The translations under genes were made by a program, and so were the position numbers. The notes beneath the pieces were generated by a model. The model had not been told where the DNA came from. It saw nothing but the letters and a program-made list of their open reading frames with translations, and did not search any database. Shown piece after piece: positions 52,795 to 64,000 of a stretch of DNA of 64,000 bases. The DNA comes from Williamsia soli. Lineage in GTDB: Bacteria; Actinomycetota; Actinomycetes; Mycobacteriales; Mycobacteriaceae. Location of the stretch: assembly GCF_017377795.1 (NCBI RefSeq), contig NZ_JAFRDR010000002.1, positions 248,001 through 312,000 of the forward strand, in the 5' to 3' direction. Positions within the stretch are counted from its first letter, which is position 1, and every line of letters starts with the position of its first letter.

Positions 52795-54415
52795 GCTCCT
52801 CCTTTGACCATCCCCTGAACCTAACGCCTGGCGCCAACAGGTACAAAAAAGCGCAGATTCCCAAGAGTACGGCCAATCTCTCCGGCCACGGACCGATTGT
52901 GGTGGCGATCGTCTGCTCGGTGTTCAGCGGGATGGTGTTCACCAGAGCTGCGGGCTCGAAGAACCCGCTCCGCGACATGCTGTGACCGTCAGGGGCGATG
53001 ATCGAGCTGACACCACTCGTTGCCGAGACCACCACCGCGCGACCGTGCTCGACCGCACGGAGCTGAGACATGGCGAGCTGTTGGTAGGTCATCTGCGTGC
53101 GGCCGAAGGTGGCGTTGTTGGTGGGTACCGACAAGAACTCGGCGCCGGATTTCACGGCCCCACGGGCCGAGCGGTCGAACGCGATCTCCCAGCAGGTCGA
53201 CACCCCGACCGTCACCTGTCGCCCGTTCGCAACGTCGACGTCGACCACCCCGGGGCCCGTGCCCGCCTTGAAGTTCCCCGCCTGCTCCGCGTAGGAAGAA
53301 AAGTGCGTGAAAAAGCTTCGCCACGGCAAGTATTCACCGAACGGCTGGATGATGTGCTTGTCGTATCGACCGCGGATCTGCTGTCCGTCTGCCGCCAACC
53401 GCCCGTCCCAGACGAGCACGGTGTTGGTCGGTCGTCCGTCTGGATTTCGCACAAGAGTACCCACCATGATCGGGGCGTCGATGGCGATCGATGCGGCCGT
53501 GATCTCGGCCGCAGCATCGGAGTTCGCGGTCGGATCGATGTCGGAGGCGTTCTCCGGCCACAACACGATGTCGGGTTGGGGCGAGTCCCCTGCCTTGACG
53601 GCTTCGGCAAGCCGCATTGTCTCGCGGACGTGATTGTCGAGTACAGCACGGCGCTGTGAGTTGAAGTCGAGACCGAGCCGGGGCACATTGCCCTGGATCG
53701 CGGCAACTGTGATCACCTCGCCCGAGGTGTTGCGGCCGTCTACGGAGGGCCAGAGCGCCGCCGCGACCACCGGCGCGAGCAGCGCCAGCGCGGTCGCCGC
53801 GATCACCGCCTGCCAGCGGCGCGGCGCACGGGCGAGAGCACCTGCGAGCGCCGCAAGCGCGGCACCGGTCAGCGCGACCCCGAACGACACCAGCGGCGCT
53901 CCACCGATCGAAGCCAGCGAGAGCATCGGGCCACCGATCTGCCCGAATGCCACCCTTCCCCACGGGAAACCGCCGAAGGGAAACGATGACCGGGCCCATT
54001 CGACTGCAACCCAGGTGATCGCGAACCAGAGCGGACCGAGCGGCAAGGTGGTCGTCCGCACCGCCAGGACCCCGAACAATCCGGTGTACAACGACAGCAC
54101 GATGGCGAGCGCCACCCACGGTAACGGTCCCACGTAGACGCCGATCCACGGGAGCAGTGGCAGGAAGAACGCCAGCCCGTAGACGAAGCCGTACCAGAAA
54201 CCTTCACGGAAGCGGACGACGCCGCTGAGCGAGCCGGCGAGGAACGCCAGCGACACGATGCCCAGGAACCAGAGGTTCCGAGGCGGGAACGCAGCCCACA
54301 TCAGTAGGCCGCCTGCCACGCTGCCTGCGGTCCGCAAGAGGAACTCCCGGGTTCCGAAGAACCCGACCCTCTCGCGGAATCCGGCGTTACCCGCCGCGGT
54401 GGTCACGGCCGTCAC
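52778..54415 (-). CDS. lnt: Apolipoprotein N-acyltransferase
   Basis: The 545-residue membrane enzyme adds the third acyl chain to lipoproteins. It has about six membrane segments in the first 215 residues and one at the end, around a periplasmic nitrilase-like domain. The catalytic triad is visible: Glu in LWPENASD, Lys in [16 protein letters not shown], and Cys in VSTCWEIAF. The GTG start overlaps the stop of the amidohydrolase gene by 4 bp; upstream residues are not Lnt-like. The C-terminus overlaps the ppm gene by 17 bp. Confidence 0.93.
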   Translation of the reverse strand: MTAVTTAAGNAGFRERVGFFGTREFLLRTAGSVAGGLLMWAAFPPRNLWFLGIVSLAFLAGSLSGVVRFREGFWYGFVYGLAFFLPLLPWIGVYVGPLPWVALAIVLSLYTGLFGVLAVRTTTLPLGPLWFAITWVAVEWARSSFPFGGFPWGRVAFGQIGGPMLSLASIGGAPLVSFGVALTGAALAALAGALARAPRRWQAVIAATALALLAPVVAAALWPSVDGRNTSGEVITVAAIQGNVPRLGLDFNSQRRAVLDNHVRETMRLAEAVKAGDSPQPDIVLWPENASDIDPTANSDAAAEITAASIAIDAPIMVGTLVRNPDGRPTNTVLVWDGRLAADGQQIRGRYDKHIIQPFGEYLPWRSFFTHFSSYAEQAGNFKAGTGPGVVDVDVANGRQVTVGVSTCWEIAFDRSARGAVKSGAEFLSVPTNNATFGRTQMTYQQLAMSQLRAVEHGRAVVVSATSGVSSIIAPDGHSMSRSGFFEPAALVNTIPLNTEQTIATTIGPWPERLAVLLGICAFLYLLAPGVRFRGWSKEEHGDGA

Positions 54416-56022
54416 AAACCTGCCCGATCGTAGATCGGCGTACCGGCTCGCACCGTCCGGACACACTCGGGCAACCGCGTGCCCGGTCGGAGATCCGGCA
54501 AGGCGGGTACCCGAGAACGCGGATCGGTGGACCACCGTGCCACGGCCGGATCAGCCGATCCCTCGACCACGAGTTCGTCGACCTCCCACACGGCGTAGTC
54601 GGCGGGAGCACCTGGGACCAGCGTTCCGGCGACGCCATCCCGCTCTCCCCCGGCGCGCCAGGCCCCGCGCGTGGCTGCCGCGAAAGCCGCCCGCACCGAG
54701 ATCGCACTTGTGGGGTTGTTGTGGTGTGCAGCAGCGGCGATCGCCTCCCACGGGCGCATCGATGTCACCGGGGCATCAGAACTGAAAGCCAATCCGACCC
54801 CGGCCCTTGCGAGTTGCGCGAAATTGTTGAGTGAGCGTCCCCGCGGTAGCCCGAGTCGCTGTTCATAGAGCTGCCCGGGGCCACCCCACAGCGCATCGAA
54901 CAGTGGCTGCATGCTGGCGATGACGCCGCACGACGCCAGAATGGCCGCCTGCTCGGCAGTGATCATCTCTGCGTGTTCGATCCGGTGACCCATGCGCGCG
55001 AGGGCAGGGGCGCCGAGTTCGGCAGCCACCGTGGTGAAGGCCTCGACCAGGACATCGGTGGCACCATCTCCGATGACGTGGAAGCCGCTCTGGATGCCGG
55101 CCTCGGTGCACGCCCGGATGTGCCGGGTGACGGTGTGGCCGTCGAGGTAGCAGACCCCGCTGGTGTGGGCGTCGGTGTAGGGCTCGCGCAGCAGCGCAGT
55201 GTGCGAGCCGATCGCTCCATCGATGAACAGGTCCCCGCCGAGAGCATGGGCGCGGGTCGCGGCGAGCAGCGATGTCGCCTGCTCTGCGTCAGCGACCGGC
55301 GCGCCCCAATATCGCCGGATCTGCACCGCATGGTCGAGATCCGCGAGCAAGAGGAAGTCGTCGAGCCCACTGATGTCGGGGCCACCGTTTTCGTGGACGG
55401 CGACAATACCGTGTGAGGCAGCGTCGTCGAGGGCCGACTGCTGGGCTCGGTACCGGCCGGTCTGCGACAGCAGCAGGCGGGCGGCGCCGCGCACGCGGTG
55501 ATGGGCGTCGGCCGTCAGAGGACCTTGTTCATCGTAACCCTGAGCGCCGATCAGGCCGTCGGCGCGCGAACGCAGAGCGGTCGAGGCAACTGCGCTGTGT
55601 TCGTCGATCCGGGCCAGATAGACCGGCCGGTAACCGACCACCGCGTCGATCTCCGCGGTCGTCGGGCAGGTCAGGTCGGGCCAGTTCGACTCGTCCCAGC
55701 CCAGACCCCAGATGAGGTCGGTATCAGTGTTCTCGGTGACGTATCGGCGGATCTGCTCGAGGCAGTCTTCGCGGCTGACCGCTTCGCTGAGATCGAGACC
55801 ACGGATCGCGAGGCCGGTCGAAGTGAGGTGCACGTGCGAGTCGACAAACGCCGGCGCGACCAGTGCACCACCGAGGTCGATGATCTGGGCCTTCGGATGC
55901 AGCGTGCGGCCGACCTGGTCGGATCCGACCCAAACCACCACACCGTTTTCTATCGCCATGGCGGTTGCATCGGGGGCCACCGGCGAGTAGATGTGCCCGC
56001 CGATCAGCAGTTGACTGTCCAC
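54412..56022 (-). CDS. Amidohydrolase (YtcJ-like metal-dependent hydrolase)
   Basis: The 536-residue product is an Amidohydro_3 family metal hydrolase. HxH is in AFVDSHVHLTSTG, the later His and Asp are in QSGFHVIGDGA and LAFSSDAPVTSMRPWEA, and ENGGPDISGL is a typical insert. The length of 536 is the same as the M. tuberculosis gene at the same place as I recall it. No signal peptide is seen, so it is likely cytoplasmic. The substrate is unknown. It overlaps lnt by 4 bp. Confidence 0.88.
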   Translation of the reverse strand: MDSQLLIGGHIYSPVAPDATAMAIENGVVVWVGSDQVGRTLHPKAQIIDLGGALVAPAFVDSHVHLTSTGLAIRGLDLSEAVSREDCLEQIRRYVTENTDTDLIWGLGWDESNWPDLTCPTTAEIDAVVGYRPVYLARIDEHSAVASTALRSRADGLIGAQGYDEQGPLTADAHHRVRGAARLLLSQTGRYRAQQSALDDAASHGIVAVHENGGPDISGLDDFLLLADLDHAVQIRRYWGAPVADAEQATSLLAATRAHALGGDLFIDGAIGSHTALLREPYTDAHTSGVCYLDGHTVTRHIRACTEAGIQSGFHVIGDGATDVLVEAFTTVAAELGAPALARMGHRIEHAEMITAEQAAILASCGVIASMQPLFDALWGGPGQLYEQRLGLPRGRSLNNFAQLARAGVGLAFSSDAPVTSMRPWEAIAAAAHHNNPTSAISVRAAFAAATRGAWRAGGERDGVAGTLVPGAPADYAVWEVDELVVEGSADPAVARWSTDPRSRVPALPDLRPGTRLPECVRTVRAGTPIYDRAGL

Positions 56023-56083
56023 GACGGTCCAGTCTGCCTGTCAGGCGCCGACTCGGTGTGGCCAGGGCCGCGAACCGATGGAG

Positions 56084-56617
56084 TCAGCGGTCGGTCTGTG
56101 GCTTACGCAACTGCGGACGGGTGGCGTCGTACGCGGTCGGGCCGTACCCCGTGGTGTCGACAACCTGTCCCTCGACGACGGTGACGCCCGCCATTCCCCG
56201 GCCGTACCGCGCGTAGGTCTCCATCGTTCCGACCACCTTGCGTGTGCCGAGCGCGATGACAACAGGACGAAGGAGCAGGCGGATCGGCTTGAGCAACAGA
56301 AGGATTCCAACCGCTGTGCTGACCAGGCCAGGAATGATCATGGCGATGGTCGCTGCGGCGAGCAGCGCAGTGTCGGCAACGGGCGCCGCGGATTCTGCCG
56401 GCCCGGCCGGCTGGCCGGCAGCGGCCTTCTCACCCGCTTCCCGCAGGTTGCGAAACACTTTGGCGCCTTGTCGGCGCAGGAGCCAGAACCCGCCGATCAC
56501 CGTTGCCAGTCCGAGCAGCAGGGTCCATCCGAAGCCGATGGCGTAGCAGAGTCCCACGAAGGCGGCGATTTCGATTGCCACGTAGAGGAGGAAGAGCGCG
56601 AACTTCATGAGAACCAT
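56084..56617 (-). CDS. fxsA: FxsA-family membrane protein
   Basis: The 177-residue product has three hydrophobic segments (about residues 5-26, 27-42 and 80-108) and a cytoplasmic C-terminal tail. FxsA family members are named for exclusion of phage T7, and GFWLLRRQGAKVFRNLRE and GLVSTAVGILLLLKPIR are family segments. The end FxsA tail RPQLRKPQTDR is basic. The start could be 56617 or 56608. The gene is separated from the IS30 element by 73 bp. Its promoter region may be disturbed by the insertion. Confidence 0.88.
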   Translation of the reverse strand: MVLMKFALFLLYVAIEIAAFVGLCYAIGFGWTLLLGLATVIGGFWLLRRQGAKVFRNLREAGEKAAAGQPAGPAESAAPVADTALLAAATIAMIIPGLVSTAVGILLLLKPIRLLLRPVVIALGTRKVVGTMETYARYGRGMAGVTVVEGQVVDTTGYGPTAYDATRPQLRKPQTDR

Positions 56618-56689
56618 CCCGACTATCGGCTGTGCGTACACCCGGTCAACGCACGGGACGTCCGATTTTCTCCCGCCCCCCGAAAATGG

Positions 56690-58147
56690 TGGGTTCTGGC
56701 GAGCGTTTCCGCAGGCAAAGTCAAGTGGTCAACGCAACGAGCTGGTCTTAGCCGTGACTTCTTGACGGGCCTGGAGGACTCACCGGCTGGCGGCGTGGGC
56801 AATCGACCCGCGTCGCCTGTGGAGGGGCTTGGGGTAGTTGCTCTTGCTTCCGGTTCGGGGGCAGGGACGGGGTATGGATTTACTTAGGCGGCGGCGTGTA
56901 CGGCAAGTAGTTCGGTCAGGGCTTGGGCCGGAGTTTTCCACTCCAGGGTTTCCCTCGGCCGTCTGTTGAGGGTCGCAGCGACGCGGGCGACGTCGGCTGC
57001 GGTGTGCACGCTCAGGTCGCTGCCTTTGGCGAACCAGTGGCGCAGCAGCCGGTTGGTGTTCTCGTTGCTACCGCGCTGCCACGGTGAGTGTGGATCGCAA
57101 AAGTACACAGGCGCTTGGAGTTCGAGCTGAATCCGGTCGTAGGCAGCGAGCTCGGTGCCGCGATCCCAGGTAATGGATCGCCGTATGTGGGCGGGCAAGT
57201 CTCCCATCGCTGTGATCATTGCGCCAGCAACGGTATCGGCTTGGTGATTGCCCGGCAGGTGCAGCAAGATCACGACCCGGGAGGTTCGTTCGACCAACGT
57301 CCCGATCGCTGTGCCACCGGACCCCATGATCAGGTCACCTTCCCAATGCCCCGGGACCTTACGATCTTTCACATCCGGGCGGTCAACGATCTTGAGGGCT
57401 TTGTCGTAGATTTTTCCCTGTCGACTCGCGCTGATTCGCGACTTACGCGCCGGCCTACTGGTGGACAGAGTCTTGTACAGGTCCGCCCGCAGCGACCCAC
57501 GCGACTGGACGTACAACGTGTTGTACAGCGTCTCGTAGCTAATTTGATGCGCCCTGTCGTTGGGGAACTGAACCTTGAGCGAATGCGACACAACCCTGGG
57601 ACTCCACCCGTCGTCAAATGAGTCTTCCATCATCTGCTGTTCGGGGTGGCCATCGAGCTTGAATGCTTTAGGCCGCAACGCATTGACCTTGGATCGCTGG
57701 TGCGCCATCAGCGCGTGATAGGTGCCGTCGGCGTTGGAGTTGCGGCCGATCTCACGCCACACCGTCGTCCGCGGCCGACCTATGAGCATTGCGATCTCAG
57801 TGACGCCCAGATCGCGCTGCAGTGCCGACTGGATCTCGATCCGCTCGCCCAACCCCAGTCGATGCCCTCGCTGCTCAGTGCCATCGTCGTCGACCACAAC
57901 CGCCAGGCCGCCTACTCCGCCCTTCATCAGTGTCATGCCGCCAGCATTCGCCCACCAGCGGTCGGCAGTGCTGTTCGACACGCCCATCACCCGAGCCGCA
58001 AAATCCTTCGTCGACCCCGTGCAGAGCAGATCGAAGAACCCAAATCGAATAGCAATATCAAACGGACGTCTACCCATCGCAACCTCCAAGCAGTCAGTGT
58101 TGCGTTGACCGTATGAATTTGCCGCAGGTCACGCTCGCCAGAACCCA
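56690..58147. mobile_element. IS30-family insertion sequence
   Basis: The element is bounded by imperfect inverted repeats of 48 bp (56691-56738 and 58099-58146). Outer ends are identical for 16 bp (GGGTTCTGGCGAGCGT) and inner ends for 12 bp (GGTCAACGCAAC). It encodes one transposase. No clear target duplication is seen: the left flank ends GGT and the right begins ATC. It lies between fxsA and cobN, 12 bp from the cobN stop codon. Confidence 0.85.
56884..58077 (-). CDS. IS30-family transposase
   Basis: The 397-residue product has an N-terminal HTH region (GVSNSTADRWWANAGG) and a second HTH (LGVTEIAMLIGRPRTTVWREIGRNSN). The C-terminal DDE domain shows Asp in WEGDLIMG, Asp in ITWDRGTEL and Glu in QRGSNENTNRLLR. 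The frame is intact, so the element may still be active. The start MGRRPFDIAI at 58077 is chosen over 58089. Confidence 0.93.
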   Translation of the reverse strand: MGRRPFDIAIRFGFFDLLCTGSTKDFAARVMGVSNSTADRWWANAGGMTLMKGGVGGLAVVVDDDGTEQRGHRLGLGERIEIQSALQRDLGVTEIAMLIGRPRTTVWREIGRNSNADGTYHALMAHQRSKVNALRPKAFKLDGHPEQQMMEDSFDDGWSPRVVSHSLKVQFPNDRAHQISYETLYNTLYVQSRGSLRADLYKTLSTSRPARKSRISASRQGKIYDKALKIVDRPDVKDRKVPGHWEGDLIMGSGGTAIGTLVERTSRVVILLHLPGNHQADTVAGAMITAMGDLPAHIRRSITWDRGTELAAYDRIQLELQAPVYFCDPHSPWQRGSNENTNRLLRHWFAKGSDLSVHTAADVARVAATLNRRPRETLEWKTPAQALTELLAVHAAA

Positions 58148-58158
58148 TCAACATCGGG

Positions 58159-61758
<3,600 letters not shown>

Positions 61759-61807
61759 GGGGTGGAACCTCCTTGCCGGGGATTCGCGCCCGACGGGTTG
61801 TGTGGCG

Positions 61808-61912
61808 ATGGAACGACAGGGGTCTGACTTCGGGTCTCCCCGACACAGTGGCGCGACCGCGCCGGAATCGCACCGGCTTCCCTATCGCAGGTAATGATCA
61901 GACTATCGTCCC
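61808..61912 (-). ncRNA. Cobalamin (AdoCbl) riboswitch in the cobN leader
   Basis: On the minus strand the leader contains GGGAAGCCGGTGCGATTCC, then GGCGCGGTCGCGCCACTGT and GAAGTCAGACCCC, the order and sequence of the conserved core of cobalamin riboswitches, with the B12-box-like TCAGACC at its end. The start codon is about 50 nt downstream of the core, with the ribosome site AAGGAGG in between, so control of translation is likely. A separate stem GGTGGGGT/ACCCCACC at 61917-61942 lies upstream of the core. The extents are approximate. Confidence 0.87.
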
Positions 61913-62012
61913 CGATGGTGGGGTCTTGTGGCGAACCCCACCTGGGCTTTCGTTCGCCAGAAGGACACACCATCGGAGGGTGAAGGCGGGCGGAAGCAGT
62001 ACCGTTGAACCC

Positions 62013-63137
62013 ATGAGCCGACCAGCTGACCGCTGCCCAGGGGTGTTTTCTGCACACCCCGCCGCAGATGGTCATCTCGCGCGGATCCGGCTACCCGGCG
62101 GACTCATCTCTCCGTCCCAATTACAGGCCCTCGTCGGAGTGGCCGATGGGTTCGGGGATGCCCATCTCGAGCTCACCTCCCGCGGCAATCTGCAGCTCAG
62201 AGGCATCTCGGACCTTGACGGTGCCGCCGAGCTGATCGCCGACGCCGGCTTGATCCCGACCCCGAGCCACGAGCGAGTGCGCAACCTGCAGCTGTCGGCG
62301 CTCACCGGGCGGCGCGGCGGACTTCTCGACGCACGGCCGATTCTCGGTGACCTGGACGTCGGACTTCGCGCCGATCCCGGGCTCGCCCACCTGCCTGGCC
62401 GTTTTCTGTTCGGTGTCGATGACGGCCGCGGCGACATCGTGGGCGAAGCGCCCGACGCCGGGGTGCTGGCCATCGACGGCGACACCCTGGAAATCGTGGT
62501 GGGTGGGGTTCCCACCGGCCGCGTCACCACCGTCGACCAGGCAGCACAGACGCTGTTGGCGGTGGCAGATGCGTTCTTGGTCGACCGCACGGACGAGTGG
62601 CGGATCGAGGACCTGGCCGGTCATCCTGCGATCAATGACCTGCTCGAATCGCTCGCCCACGCGCCCCCGCACCACTTGCCGTTTCCGCCCACGGAACCCC
62701 TGGTCGGGTGGCTCGACCAGGACGATGGACTCGTCGCCCTCGGTGCGGTCGTGGCGCACGGCCGCATGTCGGCGCGCATCGCCGAGTTCCTCGCGGCGAT
62801 CGAACGGGACATCTACTTCACCCCGCGCAAAGAGATCGTCATCGTCGACCTCTCGGAAGGGATGGCCGACACCGTCTTACGGGTGCTCGCCCCCATGGGA
62901 CTCATCTTCGACGCGAACTCACCATGGACCCGGGTCAGCGCGTGTGCCGGCTCCCCCGGATGCGACAAGTCCCGCGCTGACGTCCGCGGGGACCTGCAGT
63001 TGATGCTCAGCGCACCCGACGTCGAGCTCACCTCTCGCGAGCACTGGGTTGGCTGCGAACGTGGGTGTGGGTCACCCCACGGAGGCCACACCCGCGTCGA
63101 GGCCACCGACGACGGGTACGTACGTCAGCAGATCTGA
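62013..63137 (+). CDS. cobG: Precorrin-3B synthase CobG
   Basis: The 374-residue product is a nitrite/sulfite reductase-fold oxygenase that makes precorrin-3B in the aerobic B12 pathway. The C-terminus contains the 4Fe-4S motif CAGSPGCDKS and CERGCGSPHGG (C-x5-C and C-x3-C). ELTSRGNLQLRGI near residue 55 is the family's sirohaem-binding-like motif. The ATG at 62013 is used. It is divergent from cobN and 12 bp from cobH. The presence of CobG marks the oxygen-dependent pathway. Confidence 0.93.
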   Translation: MSRPADRCPGVFSAHPAADGHLARIRLPGGLISPSQLQALVGVADGFGDAHLELTSRGNLQLRGISDLDGAAELIADAGLIPTPSHERVRNLQLSALTGRRGGLLDARPILGDLDVGLRADPGLAHLPGRFLFGVDDGRGDIVGEAPDAGVLAIDGDTLEIVVGGVPTGRVTTVDQAAQTLLAVADAFLVDRTDEWRIEDLAGHPAINDLLESLAHAPPHHLPFPPTEPLVGWLDQDDGLVALGAVVAHGRMSARIAEFLAAIERDIYFTPRKEIVIVDLSEGMADTVLRVLAPMGLIFDANSPWTRVSACAGSPGCDKSRADVRGDLQLMLSAPDVELTSREHWVGCERGCGSPHGGHTRVEATDDGYVRQQI

Positions 63138-63149
63138 GCGACCTCTATC

Positions 63150-63785
63150 GTGGCAAACACCATGTATTCCTATATTCGAGACGGCGCGGAGATCTACCGC
63201 CAGTCCTTCGCCACGATCCGCTCCGAGGCAGACCTCGGCGGTTTCGACGATGATTTGTCGCGCGTCGTCGTCCGGATGATCCATGCCTGCGGTCAGGTTG
63301 ACCTGACCGCCGACGTCCGGGCCAGTGACCGGGTGGTCACTGCCGCACGCGGAGCCCTCGAGGCCGGCGCCCCGATTCTCTGCGACGCCAACATGGTTGC
63401 CTCCGGAGTCACCCGGAAGCGACTGCCTGCCGACAACGACGTCCTGTGCATGCTCCGAGATCCTCGGACTCCCGATCTCGCGGCCGAATTGGACACCACG
63501 AGAACGGCTGCGGCCATAGAGCTTTGGCGACCAGTCCTGGAGGGAGCAGTGGTCGCGATAGGCAATGCACCCACCGCGCTGTTCGCTCTCCTCGAGCTCA
63601 TCGACGCGGGCGGGCCACGTCCCGCGGCGGTGGTCGGCGCACCAGTTGGCTTCATCGGAGCAGCCGAATCGTGCCAGGCCCTCGCCGATCGCACCGACCT
63701 CGAGTACCTCACCGTGCTCGGCCGGCGCGGAGGTTCGGCCATCACCGCGGCAGCTGTCAACGCGCTCGCTTCGACGGCGGAATAG
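63150..63785 (+). CDS. cobH: Precorrin-8X methylmutase CobH
   Basis: The 211-residue product is the methyl-migration enzyme that turns precorrin-8X into hydrogenobyrinic acid. The catalytic His is in MIHACGQVDLTADVRAS near residue 43, and APILCDANMVASGVTRKRL is the family signature. The GTG at 63150 is 12 bp after cobG, so the two are co-transcribed. GRRGGSAITAAAVNAL at the end fits the family. Confidence 0.96.
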   Translation: MANTMYSYIRDGAEIYRQSFATIRSEADLGGFDDDLSRVVVRMIHACGQVDLTADVRASDRVVTAARGALEAGAPILCDANMVASGVTRKRLPADNDVLCMLRDPRTPDLAAELDTTRTAAAIELWRPVLEGAVVAIGNAPTALFALLELIDAGGPRPAAVVGAPVGFIGAAESCQALADRTDLEYLTVLGRRGGSAITAAAVNALASTAE

Positions 63786-63792
63786 AGAGACC

Positions 63793-64000
63793 ATGACCGG
63801 CAAACTATGGGGTGTGGGCCTGGGCCCCGGGGACAGCGAACTCGTGACCGTCAAGGCCGCCAGAGTGATCGGCGAGGTCGACGTCGTCGCGTATCACTGC
63901 GCCAGGCACGGCAGGTCCATCGCCCGGTCCGTCGCGGCACCGTACCTGCGCAGCGGTCAGATCGAAGAAAAGCTGATGTATCCGGTCACCACGGAGAGCA
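63793..64000 (+). CDS. cobI: Precorrin-2 C20-methyltransferase, partial at window edge
   Basis: The open frame from the ATG at 63793 encodes LWGVGLGPGDSELVTVKAARVI, the start of CbiL/CobI-type methyltransferases, and AYHCARHGRSIARSVAAPYLRSGQ. It runs off the window after 69 codons, so a CobIJ fusion as in M. tuberculosis cannot be told from a single gene. It starts 7 bp after the cobH stop. The enzyme uses SAM to methylate precorrin-2 at C20. Confidence 0.9.
   Translation, partial: MTGKLWGVGLGPGDSELVTVKAARVIGEVDVVAYHCARHGRSIARSVAAPYLRSGQIEEKLMYPVTTES

Overview
This high-GC window looks like the chromosome of a mycolic-acid actinobacterium (order Mycobacteriales, near Gordonia, Williamsia or Rhodococcus). 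The grounds are an RbpA gene, a separate Lnt/polyprenol-phosphate-mannose synthase pair, DesA3-type desaturases with their flavin/2Fe-2S reductase, and a gene order (zinc-ribbon protein, rbpA, ppm/lnt, amidohydrolase, fxsA, cobN, cobG, cobH, cobI) that resembles the Rv2049c-Rv2066 region of Mycobacterium tuberculosis as I recall it. The order is interrupted here by an IS30-family element. No rRNA, tRNA or CRISPR array was seen.

Layout. 1-2.4 kb: a partial glycosyltransferase divergent from a TetR regulator, then a SnoaL-like protein. 2.5-4.7 kb: a decayed accessory patch with a truncated PIN toxin, its excisionase-type antitoxin and a pseudogene with two compensating frameshifts. 4.7-8.2 kb: an ECF41 sigma factor and its apparent local regulon (two NAD(P)-binding oxidoreductases and possibly a membrane protein), tied together by the same CCTCAC(G/A)-N16-CGTC promoter in front of three genes. 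8.2-9.5 kb: a gene-poor stretch with one gene remnant and one copy of a 16-bp palindrome whose second copy lies at the end of the next gene. 9.5-10.4 kb: an RCC1-repeat protein. 10.5-14.9 kb: a small catabolic regulon (acyl-CoA ligase, LLM monooxygenase, TetR, SDR) in which both promoters carry two TTGACA-N2-(T/C)G-type sites 22 bp apart.

14.9-36 kb is mostly housekeeping and accessory metabolism: dehalogenase-like HAD, ComB-like phosphatase, methyltransferase, HpnE-like FAD enzyme, Fe-S photolyase, a DesA3-like desaturase, alpha/beta hydrolase, malQ, a three-gene molybdenum hydroxylase operon, a PAP2/diacylglycerol-kinase fusion, and a thioesterase/LmrA-type TetR pair with two operator boxes. 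36-39.3 kb holds an adenylate cyclase and a second desaturase with its reductase. 39.3-50.3 kb is a Ter stress-response island: DUF475/TerC and TerD on the minus strand, and divergently a translationally coupled operon of coiled-coil protein, CitE-like enzyme, phosphoribosyltransferase-TRSP, StiP/PELOTA protein, HAD phosphatase, a double-TerD protein with a Pro/Gln linker and a frameshifted TerD-containing protein. Its chemistry (a predicted nucleoside-like metabolite) is not experimentally defined to my knowledge, and it is the most interesting system here.

50.3-64 kb is the conserved backbone: rbpA with a strong terminator, pirin, ppm, lnt, amidohydrolase, fxsA, the IS30 element, then cobN preceded by a cobalamin riboswitch and divergent from cobG-cobH-cobI, the last of which runs off the window.
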